DNA of 37,180 bases from Candidatus Magasanikbacteria bacterium CG_4_10_14_0_2_um_filter_37_12 (GCA_002793015.1 PFPK01000018.1:1-37180), one strand, 5' to 3'; positions 1-8,957 are shown, counted from the first letter of the stretch. Translations and numbers: made by a program. Notes: generated by a model not told the origin, from the letters alone.

Positions 1-1236
1 CTTCAAAATTCCGCATTTGACAAAGTAGAAGAAGCTATAGCTACCGATGGGCGCAGTACAGAAGATATTCTTCGTCAGCTTAACGAGGCAAAGCAGACCA
101 AAGATTACGACGCAAAACGTAGTTTAACTGAAGCATTACTCCAGCGGTTGGATATTGCAGACATACGCGGAGAAGAACGCCCAAAGGAAATTTTGGATGC
201 CCTGGGCAGTATCTATGCCGCAGATGAATATTCTAAAGTACGCAGAGACAGCATAATGGACGAGATACCAAAGGATAATCCTGATGTACTCGTTCATACC
301 CTCCTTGATGAAAAGTTTTCAAATAGCACGAGCCTTCTCTACTCTCTTGAAAACAACGACGTACGAGAAATAATCTACCAAGCTTTGAAAGATAACAATG
401 CGGTAGACAAAGCAGTGACTCTTGTTTCAGCAACTAAAGACCTTACGGAAAAAATACGTCTTTTTGAGGATATCGATTTATGGCTTCGAAGTAATTTAAG
501 TAACGAGGCAAAGAAAGCCATAGGCTCTTATGGTGGATATAATCGCCTTAAGCGCGACGTCGCCGTTGAACTACTTAGTCAAGACAGAGAAATGTTTAAC
601 AAGCTTCTTGAGTGCGGGGTAATTGATATCGACGGGTTGGAAGACCGCATAAAAGACGAACCTGATGAATCACTTGCAGAATTACTCCTGCATGTTATCA
701 CCATAGATGACGCTTCACGAGTCATGAAATTTATACGCAATAAAGACGCACTCCTTACCACTGTCTCTGAACTTGATCGCGCCACTCTTCCACAAGAGTC
801 TCGTGGTGCAGTTGTAGACAATTTGCAACGACTCGCAGCTGCCTTTGATACCCCGCCACAAATTCGTTCACTAGGACATCTCCGCAAGAGAGATGAAAAC
901 ATGCAATCATACGAAATACCGAATAAATTTATAATTGCTCTTAAAGATGGGGAAGATCACGCCACTATCGTTTGGAGTAATACAAGAGATTTTGGTGAGC
1001 ACAAACACCTTGCTCAACGTATTGGCAATATATCCAAAGCACTATGCGCCGGAGGAGAAGTGGGGCTTATTGAGCTTGGTGATGGGCGTTTACAAGTTGC
1101 GTTTGAAGGACGGAGTGGAACCTTTGGTCCGTATAATCACACGTTCCTTGAACGTTTCAAACAAGCACTAGCTGAAAGGTTGCAACGCGAATTAAATACT
1201 GAGATAGAAGTAGTTATACGTCCGAGTAAAATTTGA
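1..1236 (+). CDS. hypothetical protein, 5'-truncated by window edge
   Basis: Frame 1 is open from base 1 (LQNSAFDKVEEAIATDGRSTEDILRQLNEAKQ...) through the listed ORF. The listed start at 148 is an internal TTG. Confidence 0.75.
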   Translation, partial: LQNSAFDKVEEAIATDGRSTEDILRQLNEAKQTKDYDAKRSLTEALLQRLDIADIRGEERPKEILDALGSIYAADEYSKVRRDSIMDEIPKDNPDVLVHTLLDEKFSNSTSLLYSLENNDVREIIYQALKDNNAVDKAVTLVSATKDLTEKIRLFEDIDLWLRSNLSNEAKKAIGSYGGYNRLKRDVAVELLSQDREMFNKLLECGVIDIDGLEDRIKDEPDESLAELLLHVITIDDASRVMKFIRNKDALLTTVSELDRATLPQESRGAVVDNLQRLAAAFDTPPQIRSLGHLRKRDENMQSYEIPNKFIIALKDGEDHATIVWSNTRDFGEHKHLAQRIGNISKALCAGGEVGLIELGDGRLQVAFEGRSGTFGPYNHTFLERFKQALAERLQRELNTEIEVVIRPSKI

Positions 1237-1257
1237 GTCCGGAGTATAAAATAAAGA

Positions 1258-1307
1258 GTTGGCGGGGCGCAATTCACCCTCTAACCCCCCTCTTGTGCCC
1301 CGCCAAC
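1258..1307. repeat. hairpin-forming inverted repeat (11-bp perfect stem GTTGGCGGGGC/GCCCCGCCAAC, 28-nt loop) downstream of the first ORF
   Basis: Direct reading: 1258-1268 is the reverse complement of 1297-1307. An A-rich run follows. Confidence 0.85.
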
Positions 1308-1577
1308 ATTGAAAAAAAGAAATTGGCCTTGCGGAAAAGTGATTTTCTTTCAGAAAATAAAAGGAAAAGCATACATCGTACAACAGCACGATATCCGGTT
1401 CGCACTTGGCTAACGCCAAATGCTCACCCAAATTTTCACTCCACTGCGTTCCGTGAAAACATCAGATATACGCGAACGTTGGGCGACATATTTTCAAGTC
1501 TCTTTTAAAAACAAAGCACGAGTGGAATTTTTCTTTATTATTAAGAGGGGAAATAAGGTATAATTAACCTATTAATA

Positions 1578-2355
1578 ATGAATACTATGAACAAAAGAGG
1601 TTTCTCAAACATTCTAGTTGTTATTCTATTTTTATCTACAATAGCTGGTGTTGCTGGGTATTTTATTTTTCTTAAAAAGCAAACAACTACGCCAACGACT
1701 ATATCGACCCCAACAAATAACATTACACAAAAAACAATATCAATTGATAATTCCTATTCAGATTCAGAGCTACCATCTCTTACAGCAGATAAGAAAGACA
1801 TCATTTTTGATAACAGAGTCTTGCTGTCTATTGATCATAATGCAATTTTCGATTGGTTTAAAACTAAAAGTCAATTATGCGACGGATACAATCTTACTAG
1901 TGCTACTGACCGTAAGGAATTTTGTGAGAACAAAGCATCCTTCAGACAGAAATCTAGCTAGATTTACTTCTATTGCCGTTTCTCCGGATAAAATGGAAAT
2001 TGGTTTTACTATAGAAAGCGACACATTAGCCCCAGATACTGTTGTTGGAATATTTTCTAAGTCTACAAATATAGTAAAATTGCTAACCAGTTACTATTTA
2101 GGAAATGAATTCATAAGTTTTTCTCCTAATGGGACCTATTTTATCTATAGAGGAGAGTGTTGGGAAGCAATGTGTGGACTTTTTGTAAAAGATTCAAAAA
2201 CACTTTCTGAAAAAGCGAGTATTAATAATCCAGAATACGTGGATTCTAGACAATGGGACGCCAGATTTGTACAGTGGATTAGGGAGAATGAGGTTGAATA
2301 TAAACTAGAATCAATCAATAGTAATGATGTAAAAATCGAAAGAAAGTCATTTTAA
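1578..2355 (+). pseudogene. frameshifted secreted/membrane-anchored hypothetical protein (N-terminal TM MNTMNKRGFSNILVVILFLSTIAGVAGYFIF)
   Basis: ORF 1578..1961 and the C-terminal half of ORF 1648..2355 join into one plausible protein if one base is skipped near 1950 (cag-[a]-aat-cta). Could be a sequencing error, a real frameshift or recoding. Confidence 0.6.
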
Positions 2356-2362
2356 ATTTGGA

Positions 2363-2417
2363 GTTTTGGGCTACGGGCATTCACCCCATTAATCCCACTC
2401 TACTCCTCGCCCAAAAC
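2363..2417. repeat. hairpin-forming inverted repeat (9-bp perfect stem GTTTTGGGC/GCCCAAAAC)
   Basis: 2363-2371 is the reverse complement of 2409-2417. The loop contains ATTCACCC...TAA.CCC..CTCT, as does the 1258-1307 hairpin. Confidence 0.8.
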
Positions 2418-2674
2418 GAAAATATTTTCACTCGAACAAATTGATAAAAGAGACTTGAAAATACGCTAAAGCCACGTTGCACTCTCACTCCGCTATCGCT
2501 CCGTTCGGCTCGCCTAACTATCCATATCCTCGTCAAGCAATACCTGTGGACAAAACTCAATAAAACAAAGAATGAAATGAGGCAGTGTTTTTTTTGAATA
2601 CAACAAAACAGATACAGACTGTGTGGCGAGAGTTTGTAAAAATATGAGATGATTTTTTTTTACACACCCAAAAC

Positions 2675-2703
2675 TTGACAACAATTCCCAATTAATCTAA
2701 AAT
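2675..2703 (+). promoter_or_regulatory. sigma70-type promoter TTGACA-17 nt-TAAAAT
   Basis: TTGACA at 2675-2680, TAAAAT at 2698-2703, 17-nt spacer, just upstream of the riboswitch. Confidence 0.7.
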
Positions 2704-2721
2704 ACAAAAATTAACAACCAA

Positions 2722-2824
2722 ATCATATATATTACGGAAGTGAGGTAGCTATTCCTCCACTGTGCCGCAACGGTAAAGCCTCGATATCAATCTGGGGACA
2801 AGTCCGGTCTGTGTATATGTGAAC
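2722..2824 (+). promoter_or_regulatory. cobalamin-type riboswitch aptamer
   Basis: Core cGGAAgtgaGGTagctATTCCtccactgtGCCGCAACGGTAAagcc...AGTCCGG matches the cobalamin (B12-box) consensus. The closing helix is catatata.../...tgtatatg. Confidence 0.8.
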
Positions 2825-2866
2825 ATCTCGAGCAGGAACATAAGTAAATTGTCTTTACTTTTTGCC

Positions 2867-2900
2867 ATCTTCCTAGCTCTCTGGAAGATTTTTTTATTTT
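2867..2900 (+). terminator. intrinsic terminator / riboswitch expression platform
   Basis: ATCTTCC (2867-2873) / GGAAGAT (2883-2889), a perfect 7-bp stem, followed by TTTTTTATTTTT. It lies between the aptamer and the ATG at 2910. Confidence 0.75.
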
Positions 2901-2909
2901 TAAAAATCT

Positions 2910-3572
2910 ATGCAAAACACAAAATCAAAAATTCTTATCTTAGGCCTCCTACTTATCGTCGGAGCTGGATGTAATCAGATTCCTGCGAAAGAAAACCAGA
3001 CCAAAGACGACAACCCAACACTAATTGAAATAAATACCACAACACAGAACTCGAAAAGTAGTGAACAAATGCCCACTCCAGCTGAACTACCAAAAAATGC
3101 ACAAAAAAAAGAAGAGACAGACATGGTAATAGTCCAAGTAGAACAAGAAAAAAAATCACAAAACCCTCAAGGAGTAATGACCCTGCCAGAACCAAAAGAT
3201 GACAGTGCCGAAGAAATTATAAAAAAAGAAGAATCAACTGACCAAAAAATTGAAGAAGCTGAGACAGAGAATACTCTCGAAGCGACATTGTCAACAGACG
3301 ACAAAGAATATCAATTACAAATGCCAGAAGGAAGTAGTGTCTATGACTTGATGACAAAGGCTTCCCTGAGTACTGATTTTACATTTTCTGCAAATAACTA
3401 TCCTGGCATTGGATTCTTCATCAAAGAAATTAATGGAGTAAAAAATAACAAACAGGCTGGTCTCTACTGGATTTACTATCTAGAAGGAAAACCAGCAAAA
3501 GTAGGAGTATCTGATTATATTTTAAAGCCAGGAGACAAAATAGCATGGAAATACGAAGTACCAAATTTTTAG
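2910..3572 (+). CDS. DUF4430 / transcobalamin C-terminal-like lipoprotein
   Basis: Lipobox LLLIVGAGC. The C-terminal YQLQMPEGSSVYDLMTKASL...GIGFFIKEINGVKNNKQAGLYWIYYLEGKPAKVGVSDYILKPGDKIAWKYE is characteristic of DUF4430. Confidence 0.8.
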   Translation: MQNTKSKILILGLLLIVGAGCNQIPAKENQTKDDNPTLIEINTTTQNSKSSEQMPTPAELPKNAQKKEETDMVIVQVEQEKKSQNPQGVMTLPEPKDDSAEEIIKKEESTDQKIEEAETENTLEATLSTDDKEYQLQMPEGSSVYDLMTKASLSTDFTFSANNYPGIGFFIKEINGVKNNKQAGLYWIYYLEGKPAKVGVSDYILKPGDKIAWKYEVPNF

Positions 3573-3660
3573 ACAATAAATAACATATAATGGCTATTAA
3601 CTAAAGAGCTGTTCCTCCACTATGTCTGGAGATTATAATCAGTGTAATCCTTAATTTAAT

Positions 3661-6075
3661 ATGAACAGTACCAAAAAACTATTCCGCCTGTCTGTCATCA
3701 TCTTACTATTGTTGTCTGGTTTTACAAAGCCTATTTCAGTCCATGCAGAGGAAGATGTTTCTGATACAGAAGTATCTGTACAAACTACCGAAACAAAAAA
3801 TGTACCCGAAGAACAGACAGTAGAGGATACAGGCGAAAGCAATCTGGAGGAAGATACTGAAAATCAAGAAGAAACTCAAGAAAAACAAACTTCTGAAAAA
3901 AATGCAGATGAAGAAACAACGGGAGAAGAGACCGATGAGCCTACGGAAGATGAAAACGAAGTAGAAAAAACCGTAACCATCAAGCTACGCTACAGTGATC
4001 AGTTCATGTTTGATGATCTTGTTGTCTTACCAACTTCCACTACTTTTACCGATAACAACGGAGACGAATATACCACCACATCGACCAGCGTCCTCACAGC
4101 CCTCATTAGTGCCGACAAGACTAGTGATGAATTTGATATTACCAATCTAGAATATTATCCAGCATACAGTAGCTTCTATTTGCACTGTCTAGCATTCAAT
4201 AATGCTGAGAACACCAAAGCCTGTAACAACTGGAACTATGTAGTTGATGGAATTTACCCCAGCAATATTGGTATGGATAGCTATAACCTGGCAGGTGGAG
4301 AAACTGTTTATATTTATTTCAATAATTCTTGGAAAATCAGTGCCAGCACTTCTACCTTTGATTTGGGAGCTACCACCACATTTTATACATGGCAATACGA
4401 TTATGCTGATCCAGAAAACGAATGGCTCAGTGATCCAGAAGATAAAATAAATATCTCTGTCAACAATCCAAATTCTACTGGCTGGTGGGATGCGACTACG
4501 ATGATAGCAACAACTACCAGTGACAACTCTGGATCTGTAGATTATCTTTTTACCAGCACGGGTACTTTTTATACGGATATTACAGCTGACGACTATTCCA
4601 AATGGAGTAGCCCGATCACTATCAATGTCACATCACCAACTAGCACAGAAGCCACAACTCCGACATCTACGCCCACCCAAGGTGGTGGTGATAGCACACC
4701 ACAATTCAATTCCATCAGTAGTGCAAAAATTAATGCTACAGTCGAAAAAATTCTTAATTATATAAAATTACAACAATCAAATACAGGAGAAATAATTGAT
4801 GGCGGTACATCGGATTGGTTAATGATGAGTTTTGGAGCCCATTGGGACAACAGCAGTAAGATAAAAAATGGTGACACTTCCCTGCTCAGTTTTGTGCTAG
4901 GCTATGATTTTGATGGCTACACAGATCTCAATCTTTGTGCTGGATACCCAAGGCATATCATGGCTCTACTAGCCGGCGGAGTCAACACAGACCATACAAA
5001 AGTAAATGAGTTAAAATCAAAAATGTTGACCGAGTGTTATACAGACAATTTATATGGTCAAGATGGTATAAATGACGACGTCTTTGCCCTTATGGCGCTC
5101 CTAGAGTTCGATTATAGCAGTAATGACCAGATTGTCTCAGATCTAGTAAAAACCATCGTCAATGACCAAACAGGAGATGGGGCTTTCACTTGGGTTGGCT
5201 GGCCTGGAGCAGATATAACTGGGGCGGCGATCAATGCTCTTAGCTCTGCTAGAAACCATGGTATTACAGTTGATCAATCTGTTCTAGATAATGCCAAAAA
5301 TTATCTCAAGCAAAACCAGCTAGCCGACGGTGGCTGGGGCTATGGCACTTCGGATATTCTCACCACTAGCTGGGCCATGATGGGGATCAATGCTCTCGAC
5401 GAATCACAGTCTGACTGGTTCAATAGTGAGGGGAAAAATCCCTGGTATCCGATGACAGAACGACTAAATGATGCAGTTTATTATGAATCTGCCTGGACAC
5501 CTGGTACAGTAGATTGGTTTGCGATGAAGCATGCTGTCCCTGCTCTCCTGAAAAGTAGTTGGCCGATTGTCAAAACATTTGTTGATAATAATTCCTCAAC
5601 TACATATCCTATTTCAACAGGTTGTACAAATTGTGATTCTAAAACCCCAACTACCACAGAAGAAATCATTATAGAAGAAGTGTCCACTTCCACAATTGAT
5701 ATTATATTGAAAACCCCTACCACGACACCGTCTTCAACGATTGATATTGTTAAACCAAAAACCACTGAGATAGAAAAAAAAAATAATGAGCCAGAAGAAG
5801 AAATCATTAAAAATATTCCGCCAGCACAACTAATTCGTCCATATGTGCCTCCCAAAAAAGTCTTGGGTGAAAAAATTGACAATTCTAATCAAGATAAAAA
5901 TAAACAAGATAAAAATAAAGTAGAACAAAAAACTGTCTTGGACGACAGTCTAAAACAAAATGGCATGGCAGAAGAAAGTCTTCAAAATGCCAAAAAACCA
6001 TTCCTAAAAAAAGTTATGGACTTCTTCTACCACATGATTTCCTCTGGTTTCAAATTTTTGATGAACCTGCTATAA
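3661..6075 (+). CDS. secreted transcobalamin/intrinsic-factor-like protein: acidic low-complexity N-region, DUF4430-like domain, Thr/Pro linker, alpha/alpha-toroid (prenyltransferase/squalene-cyclase-like repeats), basic/amphipathic C-tail
   Basis: Signal peptide-like MNSTKKLFRLSVIILLLLSGFTKPISVHA. WNYVVDGIYPSNIGMDSYNLAGGETVYIYF (DUF4430-like). Toroid repeats QTGDGAFTWVGWPGADITGAAINALSSA and KNYLKQNQLADGGWGYGTSDILTTSWAMMGINAL. Confidence 0.75.
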   Translation: MNSTKKLFRLSVIILLLLSGFTKPISVHAEEDVSDTEVSVQTTETKNVPEEQTVEDTGESNLEEDTENQEETQEKQTSEKNADEETTGEETDEPTEDENEVEKTVTIKLRYSDQFMFDDLVVLPTSTTFTDNNGDEYTTTSTSVLTALISADKTSDEFDITNLEYYPAYSSFYLHCLAFNNAENTKACNNWNYVVDGIYPSNIGMDSYNLAGGETVYIYFNNSWKISASTSTFDLGATTTFYTWQYDYADPENEWLSDPEDKINISVNNPNSTGWWDATTMIATTTSDNSGSVDYLFTSTGTFYTDITADDYSKWSSPITINVTSPTSTEATTPTSTPTQGGGDSTPQFNSISSAKINATVEKILNYIKLQQSNTGEIIDGGTSDWLMMSFGAHWDNSSKIKNGDTSLLSFVLGYDFDGYTDLNLCAGYPRHIMALLAGGVNTDHTKVNELKSKMLTECYTDNLYGQDGINDDVFALMALLEFDYSSNDQIVSDLVKTIVNDQTGDGAFTWVGWPGADITGAAINALSSARNHGITVDQSVLDNAKNYLKQNQLADGGWGYGTSDILTTSWAMMGINALDESQSDWFNSEGKNPWYPMTERLNDAVYYESAWTPGTVDWFAMKHAVPALLKSSWPIVKTFVDNNSSTTYPISTGCTNCDSKTPTTTEEIIIEEVSTSTIDIILKTPTTTPSSTIDIVKPKTTEIEKKNNEPEEEIIKNIPPAQLIRPYVPPKKVLGEKIDNSNQDKNKQDKNKVEQKTVLDDSLKQNGMAEESLQNAKKPFLKKVMDFFYHMISSGFKFLMNLL

Positions 6076-6183
6076 TGAATCATAATCACCCGTCATAACG
6101 AATGATATTAATTTTTTTTTTCTAAGCGAAACTTAAAAAATATAAAAAAATACTACTAGGTTGATTCAATAATATAAATTAAT

Positions 6184-6564
6184 ATGCTCAAAAAATATAG
6201 CAAAATTGGAATATTATTGGTTATTTTTTTAATCCTCGGTGCAGGATGCAATGTCTTACCTAAAAAGACCACCCATACTTACAATATTCAAGTCACCAAA
6301 TCCACAACCTACACAGACAAACATCAAATAGAAGAAGAAAATGAAATTATGCCAGTAGACCAACTGATGAAAAAAGTAGACCCACAACTAGAAACACAAA
6401 TAAAAAATGGGCAAGAAAAAATGACGAAACTAAATGGAGTAATTGCTACCATGAGCAAAGAATGGAAACTGTACGTCAATAATATTTCCCCAGAATTTAC
6501 TAACCTTGCCGACTTGATGGTCCGTGCTTCTGAACAAATTGAATGGCGCTATGAAGAAAAATAA
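6184..6564 (+). CDS. small lipoprotein, divergent DUF4430-like
   Basis: Lipobox LILGAGC. WKLYVNNISPEFTNLADLMVRASEQIEWRYEEK resembles the WIYYLEG...GDKIAWKYE ending of the 2910 ORF. Confidence 0.6.
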   Translation: MLKKYSKIGILLVIFLILGAGCNVLPKKTTHTYNIQVTKSTTYTDKHQIEEENEIMPVDQLMKKVDPQLETQIKNGQEKMTKLNGVIATMSKEWKLYVNNISPEFTNLADLMVRASEQIEWRYEEK

Positions 6565-6623
6565 TAATTGAGCTAGTGGCAGTTGTACTTATTTTAAATA
6601 GCGAAATCAATGTTAATAAAATT

Positions 6624-7160
6624 ATGAACAAAAAAACTCAAATCTCTGTAATTCTGATCCTCATCGTGCTTGGTTTTACAGCCAGACTTTTTCCACACCC
6701 AGCCAACTTTGTTCCTATTGGGGCTATTGCAATCTTTGGAGCGCTGTATCTACCCCGTAAAATTGCTCTCCTCGTTCCCCTGCTAACTATGTTTGTGAGT
6801 GATATTTTTATCGGATTTTATAGCTGGCCCATGATGGCCTCTGTTTATCTGGGATTTGCTCTCATGGGATTGATTGGCCTCCAAGTTAGAAAAAACAAAA
6901 AGTTTAGTACACTTCTCAGCGGGACACTACTCGGTTCTTTCTTATTTTTTCTACTTACTAATACTGCTGTTTGGGCTTTTGGAACAATGTATACTATGGA
7001 CATTTCGGGTTTGTTTCAGAGCTACTACATGGCTCTGCCATTCTTCCGCAACAGTATTTTAGGTGATTTATTTTACACTGGTGTTTTGGTTGGTGCTGTG
7101 GAGGCCTTACAGTATTATTATCAAATCAAGAATATAAAGCAAAAGATTTCAAATTTGTAA
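6624..7160 (+). CDS. DUF6580-family membrane protein, ECF-transporter S-component-like
   Basis: Multi-TM with FTARLFPHPANFVPIGAIAIFGALYLPRKIALLVPLLTMFVSDIFIGFY...AVWAFGTMY...YYMALPFFRNSILGDLFYTGVLVG. The ATG at 6624 (MNKKTQ) is preferred over 6576. Confidence 0.7.
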   Translation: MNKKTQISVILILIVLGFTARLFPHPANFVPIGAIAIFGALYLPRKIALLVPLLTMFVSDIFIGFYSWPMMASVYLGFALMGLIGLQVRKNKKFSTLLSGTLLGSFLFFLLTNTAVWAFGTMYTMDISGLFQSYYMALPFFRNSILGDLFYTGVLVGAVEALQYYYQIKNIKQKISNL

Positions 7161-7214
7161 AATGGTTGTTTATCAAAACTCCATAACCTTTCTGGACATT
7201 GAAGCTAACTAAAC

Positions 7215-7250
7215 AAAAAAACTCGCTTAATAATCTAAGCGAGTTTTTTT
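7215..7250. terminator. intrinsic (probably bidirectional) terminator
   Basis: AAAAAA-ACTCGCTTA-ataatc-TAAGCGAGT-TTTTTT between convergent genes. Confidence 0.85.
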
Positions 7251-7313
7251 AAAAATTTTGTATTCAACAACCTCACATTCCTAATTCATTATCCCACATC
7301 CAACACCAAAAAA

Positions 7314-8735
7314 TCATCCGAAATTCATGTCATCACCATAAGCTGTATCGCCAGAATCAGTCTGATATCTTTTTTTCTTGGCACTTTCGTTTTCAACAAT
7401 CTCCTCTACTGGAAGATTGACAAATTCCATTGGTAGACCAGATGGTGGCTCAGAAGTCTTGAGAGTGGCTGACTGAACATTTGGAGTAGCCACATGTGAC
7501 ATTGGAAAATGCCAAATGGTTGCCAGCTCTTCAATATTTAAGACATCAGCTTTCTTACCAGTCGACGTCTTTCTCTTTCTAAAAGCCTTCATCAACTGTC
7601 TTTTTCGATGTTCGGCTCTTTCTGTAGCATTGAAGTACTCGGCAGATGTAACGTAATTTGGAGCAAGAGAATTGGAAGTAGGAATATTGAATTGATTAAT
7701 TGCCCCTATGAGAGAATTAACTCCATTACTTGGTTTGAAAGATACTTTGGTGGCCAAATATATGGCTCTGATTTTTGTTTTAAAACCTATTTTTCCAATC
7801 TTGTCTTCCATTGCTTCAACTAATTTTTTCTGTCCAGGGGTCAGATATTGAAGTTGATTAGGTGAACCATCGTCAGAAGATTTTGAACCTGTATCCTCGG
7901 CACGAATCCCGCCAGTCATCTGTGCCCCCATCTCCTCAAAACTTTTACCAATTTCCTTGGTAATTGGATTATCAAAAACCCAACTAAACATCCCCGGCTT
8001 ATGTTTTACATCTTCACCAATCAATTCCTTGATTTTTTTGATACACTCTTTTTTCCAAGCTGCGCCTTCCGCAGGTTCAATAATAATTTGGTACCACATT
8101 TGTTCACCTGATCCAATCCTGCTAAAACTTTCTAAAAAAGTACCAATAGGATCTTTGAGAACAGTGTCTTTGGAAATATTGTGTTCAAACTCACTATACA
8201 TTCGAATCGGAAAAGCATAATGTTCAGTTAGGTTAAAATCAGCCCCCCACATATCATACTCTTCGTTAGGAAATTTTTCTGGCGCACTTTCTGTGTAATC
8301 TTCTACTTCTGTAATATCAGAATCTGGATATTGAGCATAAATCGCCGCCTCGACGACATCTTGATATTTATCAAGAGTACGAATCAGAAATTGTATATAG
8401 CCCTCGATACTGATAATTTCCAAACTAAATTTGTATGGTTCAAATCCTCGACGATATTTAGTTCCAATACTAGGGGTCTCCAGAACACTGTATATATGAC
8501 TAAAAAATTGTTCAACAGCCTTCGGTGTCTGAACATTGAGAGGTGGAATATCAATTGCCAAAAGAACATATTTCCAATCTTTTTTCCATTTGTCACTTTT
8601 GTACTCAGCCAACAAATGTAATGAAGCAAAAAATAGTAAATAAAATAAAAAAAGCCAACCACCAAATATAAAAACAATGATAACAATCTCGGCAGAAGAA
8701 TATTTAGCAAAAAAATCCAGAATAATTTCTAGCAT
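7314..8735 (-). CDS. conserved membrane protein (CPR family, DUF8128-like; possibly type IV secretion/pilus-associated)
   Basis: N-terminal TM helix, then IQFLIRTLDKYQDVVEAAIYAQYPDSDITEVEDYT, a motif recalled from CPR proteins linked to T4SS-like ATPases. Confidence 0.5.
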   Translation of the reverse strand: MLEIILDFFAKYSSAEIVIIVFIFGGWLFLFYLLFFASLHLLAEYKSDKWKKDWKYVLLAIDIPPLNVQTPKAVEQFFSHIYSVLETPSIGTKYRRGFEPYKFSLEIISIEGYIQFLIRTLDKYQDVVEAAIYAQYPDSDITEVEDYTESAPEKFPNEEYDMWGADFNLTEHYAFPIRMYSEFEHNISKDTVLKDPIGTFLESFSRIGSGEQMWYQIIIEPAEGAAWKKECIKKIKELIGEDVKHKPGMFSWVFDNPITKEIGKSFEEMGAQMTGGIRAEDTGSKSSDDGSPNQLQYLTPGQKKLVEAMEDKIGKIGFKTKIRAIYLATKVSFKPSNGVNSLIGAINQFNIPTSNSLAPNYVTSAEYFNATERAEHRKRQLMKAFRKRKTSTGKKADVLNIEELATIWHFPMSHVATPNVQSATLKTSEPPSGLPMEFVNLPVEEIVENESAKKKRYQTDSGDTAYGDDMNFG

Positions 8736-8771
8736 AATTTTATGAGAAAAACATTATATCAATAAAAAAAA

Positions 8772-8957
8772 CTATACTTCGATCAATTTGTAAACAATCA
8801 AGTAGACAATAAACACCAGAAATCCTGTCCACCACCATCCAAATTGTCCAGTCTTGTATCCGATAAAAAATACCAAGAGACAAATAAACGTAGCAATAGC
8901 CGAGATAAAATGTCTAACAAATGCCTCAGACATAAAAAATATTTTGATTATTACCAA
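8772..8957 (-). CDS. small membrane protein
   Basis: 61 aa with two hydrophobic helices, collinear with the neighbouring minus-strand genes. Confidence 0.4.
   Translation of the reverse strand: MVIIKIFFMSEAFVRHFISAIATFICLLVFFIGYKTGQFGWWWTGFLVFIVYLIVYKLIEV

Noticed and set aside
579-902. ORFs antisense to larger genes in the track (e.g. 579-902, 5481-5882, 15808-16305, 22202-22573)
   Set aside because: They overlap well-supported CDSs on the opposite strand and show no recognisable family signatures.
1395-1484. Possible integron attC site
   Set aside because: GTTGGGC is present but the partner box (GGCTAAC) is off-consensus, the inner L-boxes are not convincingly complementary, and no integrase is seen. 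Kept only as part of a low-certainty finding.
2549-2560. DnaA-box-like TGTGGACAA (and TTATCCAC near 34064)
   Set aside because: Isolated near-matches without clustering or dnaA/dnaN; expected by chance.
5890-5925. Repeat CAAGATAAAAATAAA x2 encoding QDKNKQDKNK
   Set aside because: Simple in-frame duplication in a low-complexity linker; not treated as part of the 7/8-nt array set.
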